Positions 1 to 10,061 of a stretch of 64,000 nt of DNA are shown here, one piece after another. The translations under genes were made by a program, and so were the position numbers. Where the stretch lies: the NCBI GenBank assembly GCA_964023275.1, contig OZ029918.1:18084361-18148360 (forward strand), given 5' to 3'. Each line of letters opens with the position of its first letter. Position 1 is the first letter of the stretch. This stretch comes from Norana najaformis (taxonomy: Eukaryota > Annelida > Clitellata > Crassiclitellata > Hormogastridae). Under the pieces are notes generated by a model. That model did not search any database. It was not told the DNA's origin and saw only the letters and a program-made list of their open reading frames with translations.

Positions 1-628
1 CAACCTGACCTGTCAACCAATCTCCACACCCTGACCTTGAAATCAACTAGATTGTGACTAGATTTTAATGGAAACCTGTTTGAAGCCTTGCTTACGAGTC
101 AAGTTGAACTGAACTGAGACGATTTGGATATCCAGCTAGGAAAGAAAGAACTGCATGGATGCTTTGATTTCAGTGCAGGGCCTCGCACTTGTACAAAATT
201 ATATGAAATCACCAAAACTGCAATTTTGGTGATTTCACATAATTCTATACAAGTGCACCCACTTCGTCAAAATGTAACAACTGTGCTTGTCTGGTGCAAT
301 GTTGCTGCATGTTTTCTGACTGTCATTTCGGAAAATTATTCATCTCGACATGGATTTTGTTCAATAATTCTTATATGTTTGGACTGTTACTGTTACTGAG
401 TTGGCAATTTGGATGTATCTTTTGATTCTGCATAAGACATTGGGTTTTTCCGATGTTATTTGGTCGCATATCATCAAAGCCTTGCAAAAATTGGACCAGT
501 TCACTTTTCAAGGGGTGAACAGGTTCTCAGCAAGACAGTTGAGCCTCAGATCTGCAAATCTACTCTGTGACTGGGAAATCTTGAATTCGGTGATAGAATG
601 GCAGGAAGAATCTTCAGAATGACGTTGC
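1..628. other. Non-coding stretch with a strong hairpin
   Basis: No recognisable gene is present. Two short plus-strand frames (91 and 73 codons) show no family motif and have atypical composition. The notable structure is the hairpin at 186-255, listed separately. Confidence 0.5.
186..255. repeat. Imperfect 32-nt-arm hairpin, pre-miRNA-like or MITE-like
   Basis: Bases 186-217 pair with 224-255 at 29 of 32 positions, around a six-base loop at 218-223. The 70-nt length, near-complete pairing and short loop are like an animal pre-miRNA, but the same shape could be a minimal MITE. No promoter, host transcript or second copy is visible in the window, so the role is open. Confidence 0.6.
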
Positions 629-780
629 CTAGATTGAGCCTTAAACCATACCGATATTATTTCCAGTTCACAATTTATTTTCTTTTCACGGGAATCGAAC
701 ACATGTTTACTCTAGATTGAGCCTTAAACCATACCGATATTATTTCCAGTTCACAATTTATTTTCTTTTCACGGGAATCG
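629..780. repeat. 69-bp direct tandem duplication
   Basis: Bases 629-697 are repeated at 712-780 with essentially no change, separated by 14 bases. The separator shares about 15 bases with 1020-1036, which suggests a local template switch or repair event rather than unequal crossover. It lies at the downstream edge of a minus-strand RT fragment. Confidence 0.75.
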
Positions 781-784
781 GCAG

Positions 785-1195
785 ATTTATCAGAGAAAGA
801 GATATTGCTATAATCAGCAATTAATAGAAATTCAGATTGATTAGCAATTAATGCTAAATCATTTATATAAACTAAGAACAATAATGGTCATAATATAGAG
901 CCTTGAGGAACTCCACATCGAATAGTTTTGTAGCCACACCAATGACCTTAAAGCGAACATACTGTACTCTATCACTCAGATAATGCAACAACCAAAATGT
1001 GCCACCCCTGTAATGCCATAGAACACATGTTTACTCAACAAAATATCATGATTCACAGTATCAAAACCCTCGGACAAATAGAAAGATTCCTAGGGCAAAT
1101 TCATTTTTATCCATAGACTAAGATACTTTGATCTGCATTTCAAGTAGAGCCATAAATGCGGAAAGCTGTTTGTGCAAACCAAATTGATGAGGTGA
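785..1195 (-). pseudogene. Reverse transcriptase fragment of a Jockey-group LINE
   Basis: Read on the minus strand, the segment gives SMDKNEFALGIFL, then a frame-broken equivalent of SKAFDTVNHDILL, then CGVPQGSIL-stop-PLLFLVYINDL, then a decayed FADD block (IADYSNISFSDKS). These are RT palm motifs in the correct order, interrupted by stops and frameshifts. FLVYINDL and the FFSDKS-like tail are typical of Jockey/CR1-group LINEs. Both ends are truncated and no endonuclease or 3' tail is visible. It is a dead fragment. Confidence 0.7.
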
Positions 1196-1532
1196 TTGTA
1201 GTGATCCTCCATTTTAATTCACATTTATTTTGATTAGTGTGTGTTATTAGTGTTAGCGTTACTTACCTAGATTTATATACATAAAGTAGTCTATTTTATG
1301 ATGTTTATTTGGTCTATGATAGTGTAAATATAATGATCTCGTAGACAGACCAACACTTAGGAAGATTGGTTAGTTATTGATAAAGACCAGCCTAGGTAGT
1401 TATTTAGGGTTAAAGTAGTACGTGGGATCTGCTGTATCATCATGGCGAATTTGTTACAACAAGATTTACAAAGACGAAAACCATGGATGATAAAGCGGAT
1501 TGGATGTCCGCCATTAAATTCTGCCATCTTGG
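1196..1532. other. Non-coding, AT-rich
   Basis: No motif-bearing frame and no repeat structure noticed. The sequence directly precedes a 5'-truncated LINE. Confidence 0.5.
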
Positions 1533-2415
1533 ATGGCAGCAAATAAACTCCTCCTTAACCCACAGAAGACTGAATTGCTAGTACTGGCCACTCCACAGCA
1601 ACTTAAGAAGTTTGAATGGCTAAAATCTTTAAAGCTGGGTGACTCACTTGTCGAGTTGACTGATGCTGCTCGTGAATTGGGTGTTGTTTTTGGTTCTACT
1701 GTGTCTCTCACAAACTATGTAAATGGTATTTGCAAATCATTATATGTGAATATTTGTGACATAATGCAGAATTAAGCATTATGTCCCCATCTCTTCTAGC
1801 ATATCCTTGGCTAACGCATTGGTCTCCAGTTGCCTTGACTACTTTAACTCAATTCTTGTTGGTATCACAAAGTCAAATACGCAGAAACTCCAAAGCCTTC
1901 AGAACTCCTTGGCTAGAGCCATAACAAATACTTCAAAATATGAGTATAGTATCCCTGTGCTTAAATCTTTGCATTGGCTTCCTGTTCAGCAAAGGATCTG
2001 TGTCAAATTGGGATTTACAGTTTATAAAACATTGAACTCCGGCCAACCACAATACTTAAAATCAATCCTTATTCCCAAGACTTACCATTATTCTGCAAAG
2101 TCTGATTGTCTTTTTCTGGTCATACCTTGGACTAGAACTGTTCTGGGTAAACGGGTTTTTTTGGTTGCTGGACCTAAATTTTGGAATACCCTCCCAGTGT
2201 CTGTTCATTCAGCTCAGTTGCTTCTGTCATTTTGTTCTCAACTTAAATAACTTATATCAAACTGCTTATCCACCGTAGGCTGCTTCTCTGTCTTGTGGAC
2301 TGACCTTCTAGATATTGACCAGATTGTGGCTTGGCTTTCGTGCACCATTGGTTAATGCCTTGTGCATTAGGCACTGGTGCATTAGAAGTTTATAACTATT
2401 ATTGTTATTTAATAA
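1533..2415 (+). mobile_element. 5'-truncated CR1/L2-like LINE, C-terminal RT region and 3' end
   Basis: The frame at 1533-1775 starts with LLLNPQKTELLV and RELGVVFGSTVSL, the RT region just after the catalytic YADD block. A frameshift leads to 1807-2250, with LDYFNSILVGI, LQSLQNSLARAI, LHWLPVQQRI and VYKTLN, the conserved C-terminal part of CR1/L2-group ORF2. The 3' end carries a diverged copy of the shared terminal motif near 2370-2390 and an AT-rich tail. The catalytic residues lie upstream of the truncation, so the copy is inactive. The fragment at 43546-43795 is a close relative. Confidence 0.8.
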
Positions 2416-2775
2416 ATTCCCAAACGATCGATTGCATGTTGAAATTGCAAGTTTGCATGAGAATAGACCATCGCCATCGGCAAGCAGATGATTTGCGGAA
2501 AGTATAAAGGTCGGTGAAAAGTCGACTGCAACAGTCTTACGCGGGTCACTAAAGGCGAGTTCGTTATAAAAGTCATCGTATTTCTCTCGTCGGATTGTAG
2601 TTCAAGTTATTCTGTTACTGTCCGATTCATTAGGAAGCTATTCCTTAAGTTGTGTTTTTAATGGTAAAAAAATTACCTAACTGTCGGATATCAAGTCCTT
2701 GGCAGCATGAAGTAATTAGAAGAAACATTGATAGTTGTCGCCAGGAGGCCAAGATGGAAACTCAAAAAGTTTATC
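2416..2775. other. Non-coding gap, possible remnant leader or promoter
   Basis: A TATA-like AGTATAAAGG lies near 2500 and a short frame starts at an ATG near 2754 (METQKVYLCLQS), just before the LINE tail. It could be the 5' part of an element cut by the minus-strand LINE. No domain can be identified. Confidence 0.3.
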
Positions 2776-2781
2776 TGTGTT

Positions 2782-4118
2782 TACAGTCTAATCTAATCTA
2801 ATCTAAAAACTTCTATAGCGCCACTGTAATAATGCTCAAGACATCAGTCGATGGTCGCTGCTAAACAAAATCATTGTCCGAAATAAAATTCCATGGCGAG
2901 TCCGGGTCGAAAAGCCAGAGAGGAGTCCAGAAGTCACAAACACAGCCTATGGAGGAAAAGATTTCAGGAAAAGATGCGTTTTTAGTCGAGATCTGAAGAC
3001 CGAAACAGACTTCGCTGAGCGAATATTTGCAGGAAGAGAGCTCCGGAGTATAGGGCCAGCGACAGAAAAGGCACGCCTGCCAAGAGCTGTTCTTGTCCAC
3101 GGAATAGTCAGATATAGACAGCTAGAAGACCTGGTCGACTGGAGATAAGTCTTGGGGACCAGTACAGAGTGAAGATAGTGAGGTTGGCTGAAATGTAGAG
3201 TCTTGTATATGATTAGTCCAGTCTTGAACATTATGCGCTTTTCTACGGGCAACCAATGCAACGATTTCAGGATAGGTGAGATGTGATCATATTTTGGAGT
3301 TTTAGTGATAGCTCTTGCAGTGTACTTTGAAGCTTCATCAAATTAACTTTAGAAATGCCAGTAAGAAGCGAGTTGCAGTAGTCAAGAAGGCTGGAGACTA
3401 GAGCATTATCTAAACAAACCAAGGAAGAGAAGAGAATGTGGCGCCTAATCCTACGGATATCACGAGTGTGGTAGTGGGCAGACCTATATATGGAATTAAA
3501 ATGTTCACTGAATGACAGATTGGAGTCAAATACAACACCCAAATTGCGGGATGAACTGTTGCATTGTATGACAGAGATGCCTAGATGGACAGAATTCAAA
3601 GATTTAAATTCACTCAGTTGCTGTGAGGTTCCAAAAAGGAGAAACTCAGTTTTTGATGGGTTTAAGAGCAGTCCATTTTCTGCCATCCATAACTGAACTT
3701 GATTAAAGACGTCAGATAATCGAGTGAGAGAGCTGGAAGAAGAGGAATTATCAAAGGAAATGTAGAGTTGAGTATCATCAGCATAAAGATGGTGCTTCAG
3801 ACCACTTTGACTTAGTAAAACACCTAGTGGAGTAGTGTACAATGAGAAAAGCACGGGGCCAAGAACAGAGCCTTGAGGGACACCACAGGTGAGTGGTATC
3901 CGGTCCGACATAGCACCACCGATGCAGACAGATTGATTACGAAAGGCAAGATATGATCTGAACCAGTTAAAGGCCAGACCTGATATACCAAACCAGTGCT
4001 CAAGGTGATGGAGCAATATAGCATGATCGACAGTGTCGAAGGTGGCATATAGGTCAAGAAGAGCAAGTGCAGTTACTTTGCCATTGTCCACGGAACATAT
4101 AATGTCATTGTGGACAGA
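2782..4118 (-). mobile_element. 5'-truncated CR1/L2-like LINE with (TTAGA)n tail
   Basis: The 3' end is at the low coordinate: a (TTAGA)n tail, then the terminal motif GGCGCTATAGAAG in minus orientation near 2810-2825. The RT frame at about 3280-4118 contains LDLYATFDTVDHAILL, CGVPQGSVLGPVLF, YADDTQLYISF, NGLLLNPSKTEFLLFG and RNLGVVFDSNLSF. A frameshift leads to 2947-3261 with HWLPVEKRI, VYKTLH-like and WTRTALGRRAFSVAGP. The catalytic YADD is intact. The endonuclease is missing and the match to family sequence ends near 4118. The 61229-61720 and 58355-59282 copies belong to the same family. Confidence 0.85.
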
Positions 4119-4790
4119 GGTAATTGTTAAAATTTTCAAGTTTATTTTGTATTTTATTTTGTAATTATATATCGGCACATTGGATTTATTCTTCTGTCTT
4201 CGTTAATGCAACGCATATTCAATTTCCTAAATACGGTAACTTTATTTCTACAAACCCATCCAGTCGTCTGTTGCCGTTAAGCATTCATTACGAACTCAAA
4301 ATGACGGATTGTTATCTAATCGTAATCGCGAGATTTCTACAGCGCCCAATGAAAGCTAAGTTGCGGGAACCAGCTTATTCACAGGCGCTGAGTCAAAACA
4401 AAATCCCTAGGCAAAAGGGTTCGGTTCCAGGTCCAGATCCAGGAGTCGGGCAGTCAGACAGTCGGACGGCTACGGTGGATGGTGTTTGAAATTGAAGCGA
4501 GAAGAGAGATAAGGGGAACAGGAAGAATCACAATAAGATTTTTGGAAGTGTTTTCAGTCTTGAGTGAAAGAGCTGCGCAGAAACTGAAAGAAGTGAAGCG
4601 TTGGTGAGTTCGTATGATTGACCAGACAACTGTCGCGATTCTGGCGGGAGTTTATTCCAGAGGGGTGGGGCAGCTATGGCTATGGAGCAATTTCCAAATT
4701 TTAAGGATGAGGTGAGGGGAGGGCAAAGAAGTGTTAGGACAGATGAGGAGTGGGTTGAACAGAGTGATTGGATAGTAAATAATTGACGAA
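3649..4790. repeat. About 1.1-kb composite block, duplicated at 61235-62345
   Basis: This block holds part of one LINE's RT (minus), a 200-bp spacer (4119-4320) and the 3' end of a second LINE (minus). The same three parts in the same order recur at 61235-62345 with a few percent divergence and a small deletion. The shared junctions mean the block was copied as a unit after the insertions, or belongs to a composite mobile unit. Confidence 0.8.
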
Positions 4791-5645
4791 GATAGGAGGG
4801 TTGGGAGGATTGAAGTGTGTTGTAGGTGAGGAATAAGACTTTGTACTCTATTCGTTCTGGTATTTTAAGCCAGTGCAGTGATTTGAGAACAGGGGTGATG
4901 TGATGGTGTTTGGGGGTTTTGGTGAAAGCACGAGCAGTCAGACAGTCGGACGGCTACGGTGGATGGTGTTTGAAATTGAAGCGAGAAGAGAGATAAGGGG
5001 AACAGGAAGAATCACGATAAGATTTTTGGAAGTGTTTTCAGTCTTGAGTGAAAGAGCTGCGCAGAAACTGAAAGAAGTGAAGCGTTGGTGAGTTCGTATG
5101 ATTGACCAGACAACTGTCGCGATTCTGGCGGGAGTTTATTCCAGAGGGGTGGGGCAGCTATGGCTATGGAGCAATTTCCAAATTTTAAGGATGAGGTGAG
5201 GGGAGGGCGAAGAAGTGTTAGGACAGATGAGGAGCGGGTTGAACAGAGTGATTGGATAGTAAATAATTGACGAAGATAGGAGGGTTGGGAGGATTGAAGT
5301 GTGTTGTAGGTGAGGAATAAGACTTTGTACTCTATTCGTTCTGGTATTTTAAGCCAGTGCAGTGATTTGAGAACAGGGGTGATGTGATGGTGTTTGGGGG
5401 TTTTGGTGACAGCACGAGCGAAAGCATTCTGGATAGCTTGTAGGCGGTTTATCTAGCTTGTGTCAATATTGAGGAAAAGTGAATTACAGTAATCAAGTTT
5501 TGCATGGACTATGGATGTGGCAATGATAGATGCGGTTTTGAAGTCAAGCATAGGACGGATTCTGCAAAGGTCACGGATATGCATAAAGCAAGAGCGGGAA
5601 AGATCGAACTTGGTTTGCTGATGATAGCGACTCCATTCGTTTAGA
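4321..5645 (-). mobile_element. 5'-truncated LINE 3' portion with internal tandem duplication
   Basis: The minus strand begins (at the low end) with a GATTACGATTA-type tail and GGGCGCTGTAGAAATCTCGCG. Further up it encodes the C-terminus of a CR1-group ORF2: FCAGLS.KTE.TSFPKI-like and PFWNKLPPELRQ-like segments and, at 5418-5640, LDYCNSLFLNIDTS and LQAIQNAFARA. A 484-bp stretch within it is duplicated in tandem. The same 3' end occurs at 38692-38985, 39349-39665, 61138-61228 and 61906-62345, so this is a common family here. Confidence 0.75.
4451..5418. repeat. 484-bp tandem duplication (2 copies)
   Basis: Copy 1 is 4451-4934 and copy 2 is 4935-5418, head to tail. By eye they differ at about four positions, so the event is recent. 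The junctions share GCACGAG. The unit lies wholly within the LINE 3' region, so it arose by unequal exchange or replication slippage rather than transposition. Confidence 0.9.
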
Positions 5646-5687
5646 AAACGCTTTTGATTATCACTGGTCGTCAGCTACACAGTTTCC

Positions 5688-6848
5688 TTGGCCAAGTCGA
5701 GGATGTATCACAATAAACCTGGCAACAACTCGAAGTGTTCTTCGACTTTGGGCCAATGCAGTCAGCTTACGCAAGCGTATTCTGGTCGCGTTAATCCTGA
5801 ACTTCATCACATCACAGGGGTCCTGCTATGGTCTCGTGCAGGTCGGCCTTTTCGCCCTCAGCACCGCCTTTCCTTGTTCTCTGCATTCGTTGCTCTTCTA
5901 CTGCTCATGTCGGGAGATGTTGAGAGCAACCCAGGCCCATCTTCCCACAGAGTCCAGACTAGGAAGATGACGTCGAAACAAGCGCCCATTAACTTCGGCA
6001 GCTTCAACATCTGGTCAGCAATCCGTAGTTCTGCCACTATTCATGACCTGATCATCGACGAACAGCTGGACTTCCTCGCACTTTGTGAGACATGGATTGG
6101 TGCTGACACACTCGATTGCATCAAGCGAGATATTGCACCGGATGGCTTCTCCGTTCTTCACGTTCGCCGTGGAACCCAAGGTCGCCCTCTAGCTGGTGGT
6201 GGCCTCGCTGTGATCTTCAGGTCCTTGCTGGACATCAATGTCCATCCTCGGGCAGAAATGCTCTGCTCTTCCTCATGTGAGGTTCAGCTGATACGAATCG
6301 GCAAATCGTCGACATCAATTACTCTCATCAACATCTACCATCCTCCTGGTGAAGTCGGCGATTTCTGTAACGACCTGTCGACTCTTCTATCATCTATTTA
6401 CGTTGAGGCTGGTGAAAGACTTCTACTCTGTGGCGATTTTAACTGTCCTGGGTCTAATGGTTACATCAGTGATGATCTAGCTGATATCTTCTCCAGCTAC
6501 GGCCCACGTCAGTACGTCGACGTTCCAACTCTCCTAGACGTCCTAGCTTCTGTTGACTGGACCACTGTGCACGACGTCCAGGTGAACAACGCTGGTCTTG
6601 TATCAGATCACAAACTTATACTGTGTAAGTTCACGACCTCCTGCCACTGCCGACCTGTTAGGCACAAGTATCGTAACATCAAAGCTGTAGATCCTGTACA
6701 GTTCAGTCAGTTGCTTGTTGATTCTGATCTGTTCACTGCACCAGCAAGCACTGCAGATGATTTTGCTGAACAGCTCAAGAGAACTGTGTCACATTGGATA
6801 AAGTCGCCCCTATTCACACCTGCTATCGGCGACCTTCTAAACCTATAA
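5688..6848 (+). CDS. 2A-led APE endonuclease part of LINE ORF2
   Basis: 386 codons. Residues 61-84 are a hydrophobic run (LSLFSAFVALLLLM) leading directly into GDVESNPGP (residues 76-84, bases 5913-5939), a perfect match to the 2A ribosome-skipping consensus. Skipping would release an 83-residue N-terminal peptide from the endonuclease-RT protein. The endonuclease follows, with N107 in SFNIWS, E134 in LCETW, GDFN at 249-252 and SDHKL at 306-310, the expected metal- and phosphate-binding residues. 2A-like sequences are known in LINEs of sea urchins, amphioxus and molluscs, and some act as secretion signals when not cleaved. The frame is lost at its end and the rest of ORF2 continues in another frame. 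Confidence 0.85.
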   Translation: MAKSRMYHNKPGNNSKCSSTLGQCSQLTQAYSGRVNPELHHITGVLLWSRAGRPFRPQHRLSLFSAFVALLLLMSGDVESNPGPSSHRVQTRKMTSKQAPINFGSFNIWSAIRSSATIHDLIIDEQLDFLALCETWIGADTLDCIKRDIAPDGFSVLHVRRGTQGRPLAGGGLAVIFRSLLDINVHPRAEMLCSSSCEVQLIRIGKSSTSITLINIYHPPGEVGDFCNDLSTLLSSIYVEAGERLLLCGDFNCPGSNGYISDDLADIFSSYGPRQYVDVPTLLDVLASVDWTTVHDVQVNNAGLVSDHKLILCKFTTSCHCRPVRHKYRNIKAVDPVQFSQLLVDSDLFTAPASTADDFAEQLKRTVSHWIKSPLFTPAIGDLLNL

Positions 6849-7048
6849 CAAGGTGGCTTTCCTTAGAGGCAATAGAGGCAAAGAGAGAACGTCGTCGACT
6901 AGGGCGAAGATGGAAAAGTTCAGGCCTTGAGGAGGACGAACAGCGTCACCGTGATCAGTCTCGCCTCACAAACAAGATCATAAATGGCTCTAGAAGCTCT
7001 TACTTCTCCAGCCAGCTGAAAAATGCTCAGACCTCTTGTGACCGATGA
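6794..7048 (+). pseudogene. Linker between endonuclease and RT of the 2A LINE
   Basis: The frame begins inside the endonuclease ORF and carries KRERRRLGRRWKSSG and LTNKIINGSRSSYFSSQL, the basic linker that follows the endonuclease in CR1-group ORF2. It ends in a double TGA. The RT frame at 7214 is in the same phase, so stops rather than a frameshift separate the two. Confidence 0.7.
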
Positions 7049-7213
7049 TGAATCTCTCAGCATCTTCTGCATTCAAAGGATTCTGTCACCAGCCAACGCT
7101 CAGAACAAGAAAACCAGAAACTGTGTACTGACTTCGCTTCATTAATTGCCAATCAAATTAACAATCTGAAATGTCAGATTGCTCAGTGTATTACTTATCT
7201 AATTTGGAATGAC

Positions 7214-8014
7214 TTGCTACTTGACTCTGACTTCTCTGATGCTGCCTTTAATGACATTCCACCTGTCACATACTTTGAAGTCCTGTCTCTTCTTAATCAC
7301 ATTGTTCCTAAGTGCTCTCCAGTGAACTTCATACCAACATCACTCATTGTCTCTTGCTCTGATGTTTTCTCACATCTGATCGCACACTTGGCCAACTTAT
7401 CTTTTGCTGAAGGCTGTTTTCCATCATGTTTTAAATCAGCATTAGTTATGCCTTTATTTAAAAAAGCTGACCTAGACACCAACAACCTCTCAAATTTTCG
7501 ACCCATCTCCAATCTCAATAACATTTCTAAGATTCTTGAACGTCTCTTCCTTGCATGGGTTACTTCATCTCCTAACGTCAGTCCTTACCAATCAGCTTAC
7601 AGTGAAGGCTACTCAACTGAAACTGCTTACCTTCACACACTGGACAACATCTTTTCATCTATCGATACTGGACAGGCATGCCTTTCAGTGTGTCTCGACC
7701 TTAGTGCTGCTTTTGACTCTGTCGACCACCATCTACTTCTTTCTAGAATCAGTAAAAGCTTTGGTGTGTCTGGGTCTGCCTTAAACTGGTTAGCTTCTTA
7801 CCTCTGTAGTAGGTCTCAGCAAGTGGGCATTGGTTCTGCTCAGTCTGATCCTTCTTTCTGCACTGCTGGTGTTCCACAGGGATCTGTCCTTGGCCCCTTA
7901 TTATTCACAATCTTCACATCACCAGTCAGCCGCACAGCCAACCACTTTGGAGTGAAGTTACAGCAGCATGCTGATGACACTCAGCTTTACATTGATTGCT
8001 CTGTCACCCACTGA
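7214..8014 (+). pseudogene. Reverse transcriptase core of the 2A LINE
   Basis: 266 codons with the RT fingers and palm: LPLFKK-like, LSNFRPISNLNNISKILERL, YQSAYSEGYSTET, LDLSAAFDSVDHHLLL (first catalytic Asp), GVPQGSVLGPLLF and HADDTQLY. The last is the YADD box with Tyr replaced by His. The frame then shifts and continues in pieces to the C-terminal segment at 8315. The lost Tyr, frameshifts and stops make the copy inactive. Confidence 0.85.
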
Positions 8015-8314
8015 TCTGTCAGGCAAAGCAACGCTTGAATTGTCTCTCTTCCATTCATGCATGGTTCTGTTTCAATGGTTTGGCCATAAATGCTGATAAA
8101 TCTGAAGCGATCATGTTTGGCTCATGCCAAAGTCTGCATTCTCTCCCTTCACATTCCAGCTGGCACTTCTTTTCTGCTATCAAACATGGTCAAAACACTT
8201 GGGGTAATTTTGGACAGCAATCTCACATTTTGACCTCACATAACAAACCTCTGCAAATCTTGTTTCTATCATATCAGGGCATTACATCACATCAGATCAG
8301 CTCTTACCAAAGAC

Positions 8315-8587
8315 ATGGCACAAACTCTAGCCTGTTTTCTAGTCTGCTCTCACCTCGATTATGCCAACGTGGTTTTTACAGGTATCTCAAATCTTGAACT
8401 CAAAATACTTCAATGCATCCAAAATTCTCTGGCTCGTGTGCTGCTGCATGCACCTCCTCACACAAATTCCTTAGCTCTGTTAAGCCAGCTGCATTGGCTT
8501 CCTGTGGGATTCCGGATAAGATTTAAACTAGCCTGTCTGACCTACAAAACTCTTACTATGAGCACTCCTACCTACCTTCAGTACTAG
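8315..8587 (+). pseudogene. C-terminal ORF2 region of the 2A LINE
   Basis: Contains LDYANVVFTGISNLELKILQ, QNSLARVLL, LHWLPVGFRIRFKLACLTYKTL, the conserved CR1/L2-group region after the RT. After the stop the reading continues in other frames with PRSLRSSG-like and FHTAAPKEWN-like residues up to about 8800. Confidence 0.75.
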
Positions 8588-8900
8588 TCTCTCCTTACAT
8601 CCCTCCTCGCAGCCTACGATCTTCAGGTACGGGTCTCTTGGCTGAGCCACGATGCAGACCTGTCCTGGGCTCTCGTGCATTCCACACCGCTGCCCCGAAG
8701 GAATGGAACCGTCTACCAATGTTTCTCCAAAGTTCGAACTCCTTTCCTTCTTTCAAGAAACGCCTGAAAACTCACTATTTCTCACTGACTTTCAAACATC
8801 TGGGTATCTAATTTTTTCACCTGGCCACTGACTATCTGTGCCTCCGATTCGCATTTTGGTGTGACTGCGCGCGTTACAAATTTTTGTAATAATAATAACA

Positions 8901-9301
8901 GTTCGGGAGGTTTCTTCTTGAATACCAACAACAACGTAAACTTTTCAAATCTTTTTTCGTGTTCCACTTCAAAGATCCAAGTCCGAAACAACCACACAAA
9001 AGTCAGTTTCGTTACAGAGTTTAACCACTGACGATATAGTCAGTGACAAGTCACTGCAGTTACTGCAAACTTAAACTTTGAATCAGCTATTACGCGCCAC
9101 AACGCGACAATAGAACTACGCCAAAATGCGGCTACTACTTTCCCCAAGAACAAAACCCTAAAAGCTCCACACACCATACCATCATTTCTTACTATTATGC
9201 CTATTTATACAGGGATCTCAGCCTACATGCCCAAAAGGGATCTCAGCCTACAGGCCCAAAAGGATCTCAGCCTACAGGCCCAGTAGCGATGCCTCACTAC
9301 A
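8901..9301 (-). mobile_element. Possible solo LTR, gypsy-type
   Basis: No coding frame. The right end reads CACTACA, like the CTACA ends of the three clearer minus-strand LTRs in this window. In minus orientation a TATA box (TGTATAAATAGG, about 9200-9212) lies downstream of a short tandem repeat, the same layout as the U3 of the LTR at 33972-34594. No second copy or clear left edge is seen. Confidence 0.35.
9213..9283. repeat. About 25-bp tandem repeat, 3 copies
   Basis: Three head-to-tail units built on GGATCTCAGCCTACAGGCCC with A-rich spacers. They lie where a U3 enhancer repeat would be if the surrounding sequence is a minus-strand LTR. Confidence 0.8.
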
Positions 9302-10061
9302 AAAGTAGGCCTATATAGTGAGTTGAAATGTCGATTGGTATTATCGGCTGTGTTTAAGCGAACTGCAAAGCGACTGCTTACGAGAAAACATCAAAAGATA
9401 TGAAAATTACATTTATTAAACTTGTCGTTGAACTTTGTTGACTGTTGACCGTAAAAAAAGATTTCATCGAAATAATTCTTCGAAAATCTAACGTCTTCTC
9501 AACGCATGCTATGTACCTCAACTTCATTGTTGAACTATACGCGGAAAGCTACATCATCTTCAGTATGGATCTACGGAGATGGTGGTTTGCCAGAAGAAAC
9601 TGACATCAGGGAAATTGGGTTCGGCTTGATCTATGTGGGAACGGAAGTTTAAATTCATAGATTAGATAACTTTAAGTAAGTAGAATCACCGCGGCGTGGC
9701 TTTCGTTGGGCGCTGTAGAAATATCGGAATTACGATTACGATTAGAATAGTTTAAGAGAACTTGGATTTTGCTTCATTGAACTCAGAACTTAGCTGTAAA
9801 TCATTTTTGTAATAAAACTTTATGAATCACATTGACAGTGATTGATACGAACCATCATATTATAAATTATCTGATTCTGTATTAAGTACTTAACAGAGTA
9901 ATTCTTGAGTTAAAGGTGGAAGGCATAGTAGATCACTTATTGCTGCAAAATTCAATTATTCTTTTATACATTATTTTCTCAAAAATATTGAAAAGTATGG
10001 AAGAATGGAAATTTGTCCACAATTGCTATTTCGCTTCTATCGCCAATTTTATAAATAGGCA
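9302..10061. other. Non-coding gap with a short LINE 3' end
   Basis: No gene is seen. Bases about 9690-9745 are a plus-strand LINE 3' end: GGCTTTCGTTGGGCGCTGTAGAAAT followed by an (ATTACG)n-type tail, the same family as 39349-39665. The rest is AT-rich and featureless. Confidence 0.6.

Larger units (their letters stand above)
5646..8900 (+). mobile_element. Near full-length 2A-bearing CR1/L2-like LINE
   Basis: A 3.25-kb plus-strand element with, in order, an N-terminal peptide ending in a 2A motif, an APE-type endonuclease, the linker, RT, C-terminal region and a 3' end. The 3' end is GCGCGCGTTACAAAT followed by a short (TAA)n tail near 8885-8898. ORF2 is broken by at least three frameshifts (near 6795-6848, 8014 and 8300) plus stops near 7048. 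Its tail is shared with the LINE at 19620-21557, and a minus-strand piece of the same family lies at 36412-36660. The 5' edge abuts a minus-strand LINE. Confidence 0.85.

Noticed and set aside
124..399. 91-codon frame near the left end
   Set aside because: No motif, and much of it is the hairpin sequence read as protein.
2782..2805. Telomere-like (TTAGA)n repeats
   Set aside because: Only three to four units, always attached to LINE 3' ends. They are LINE tails.
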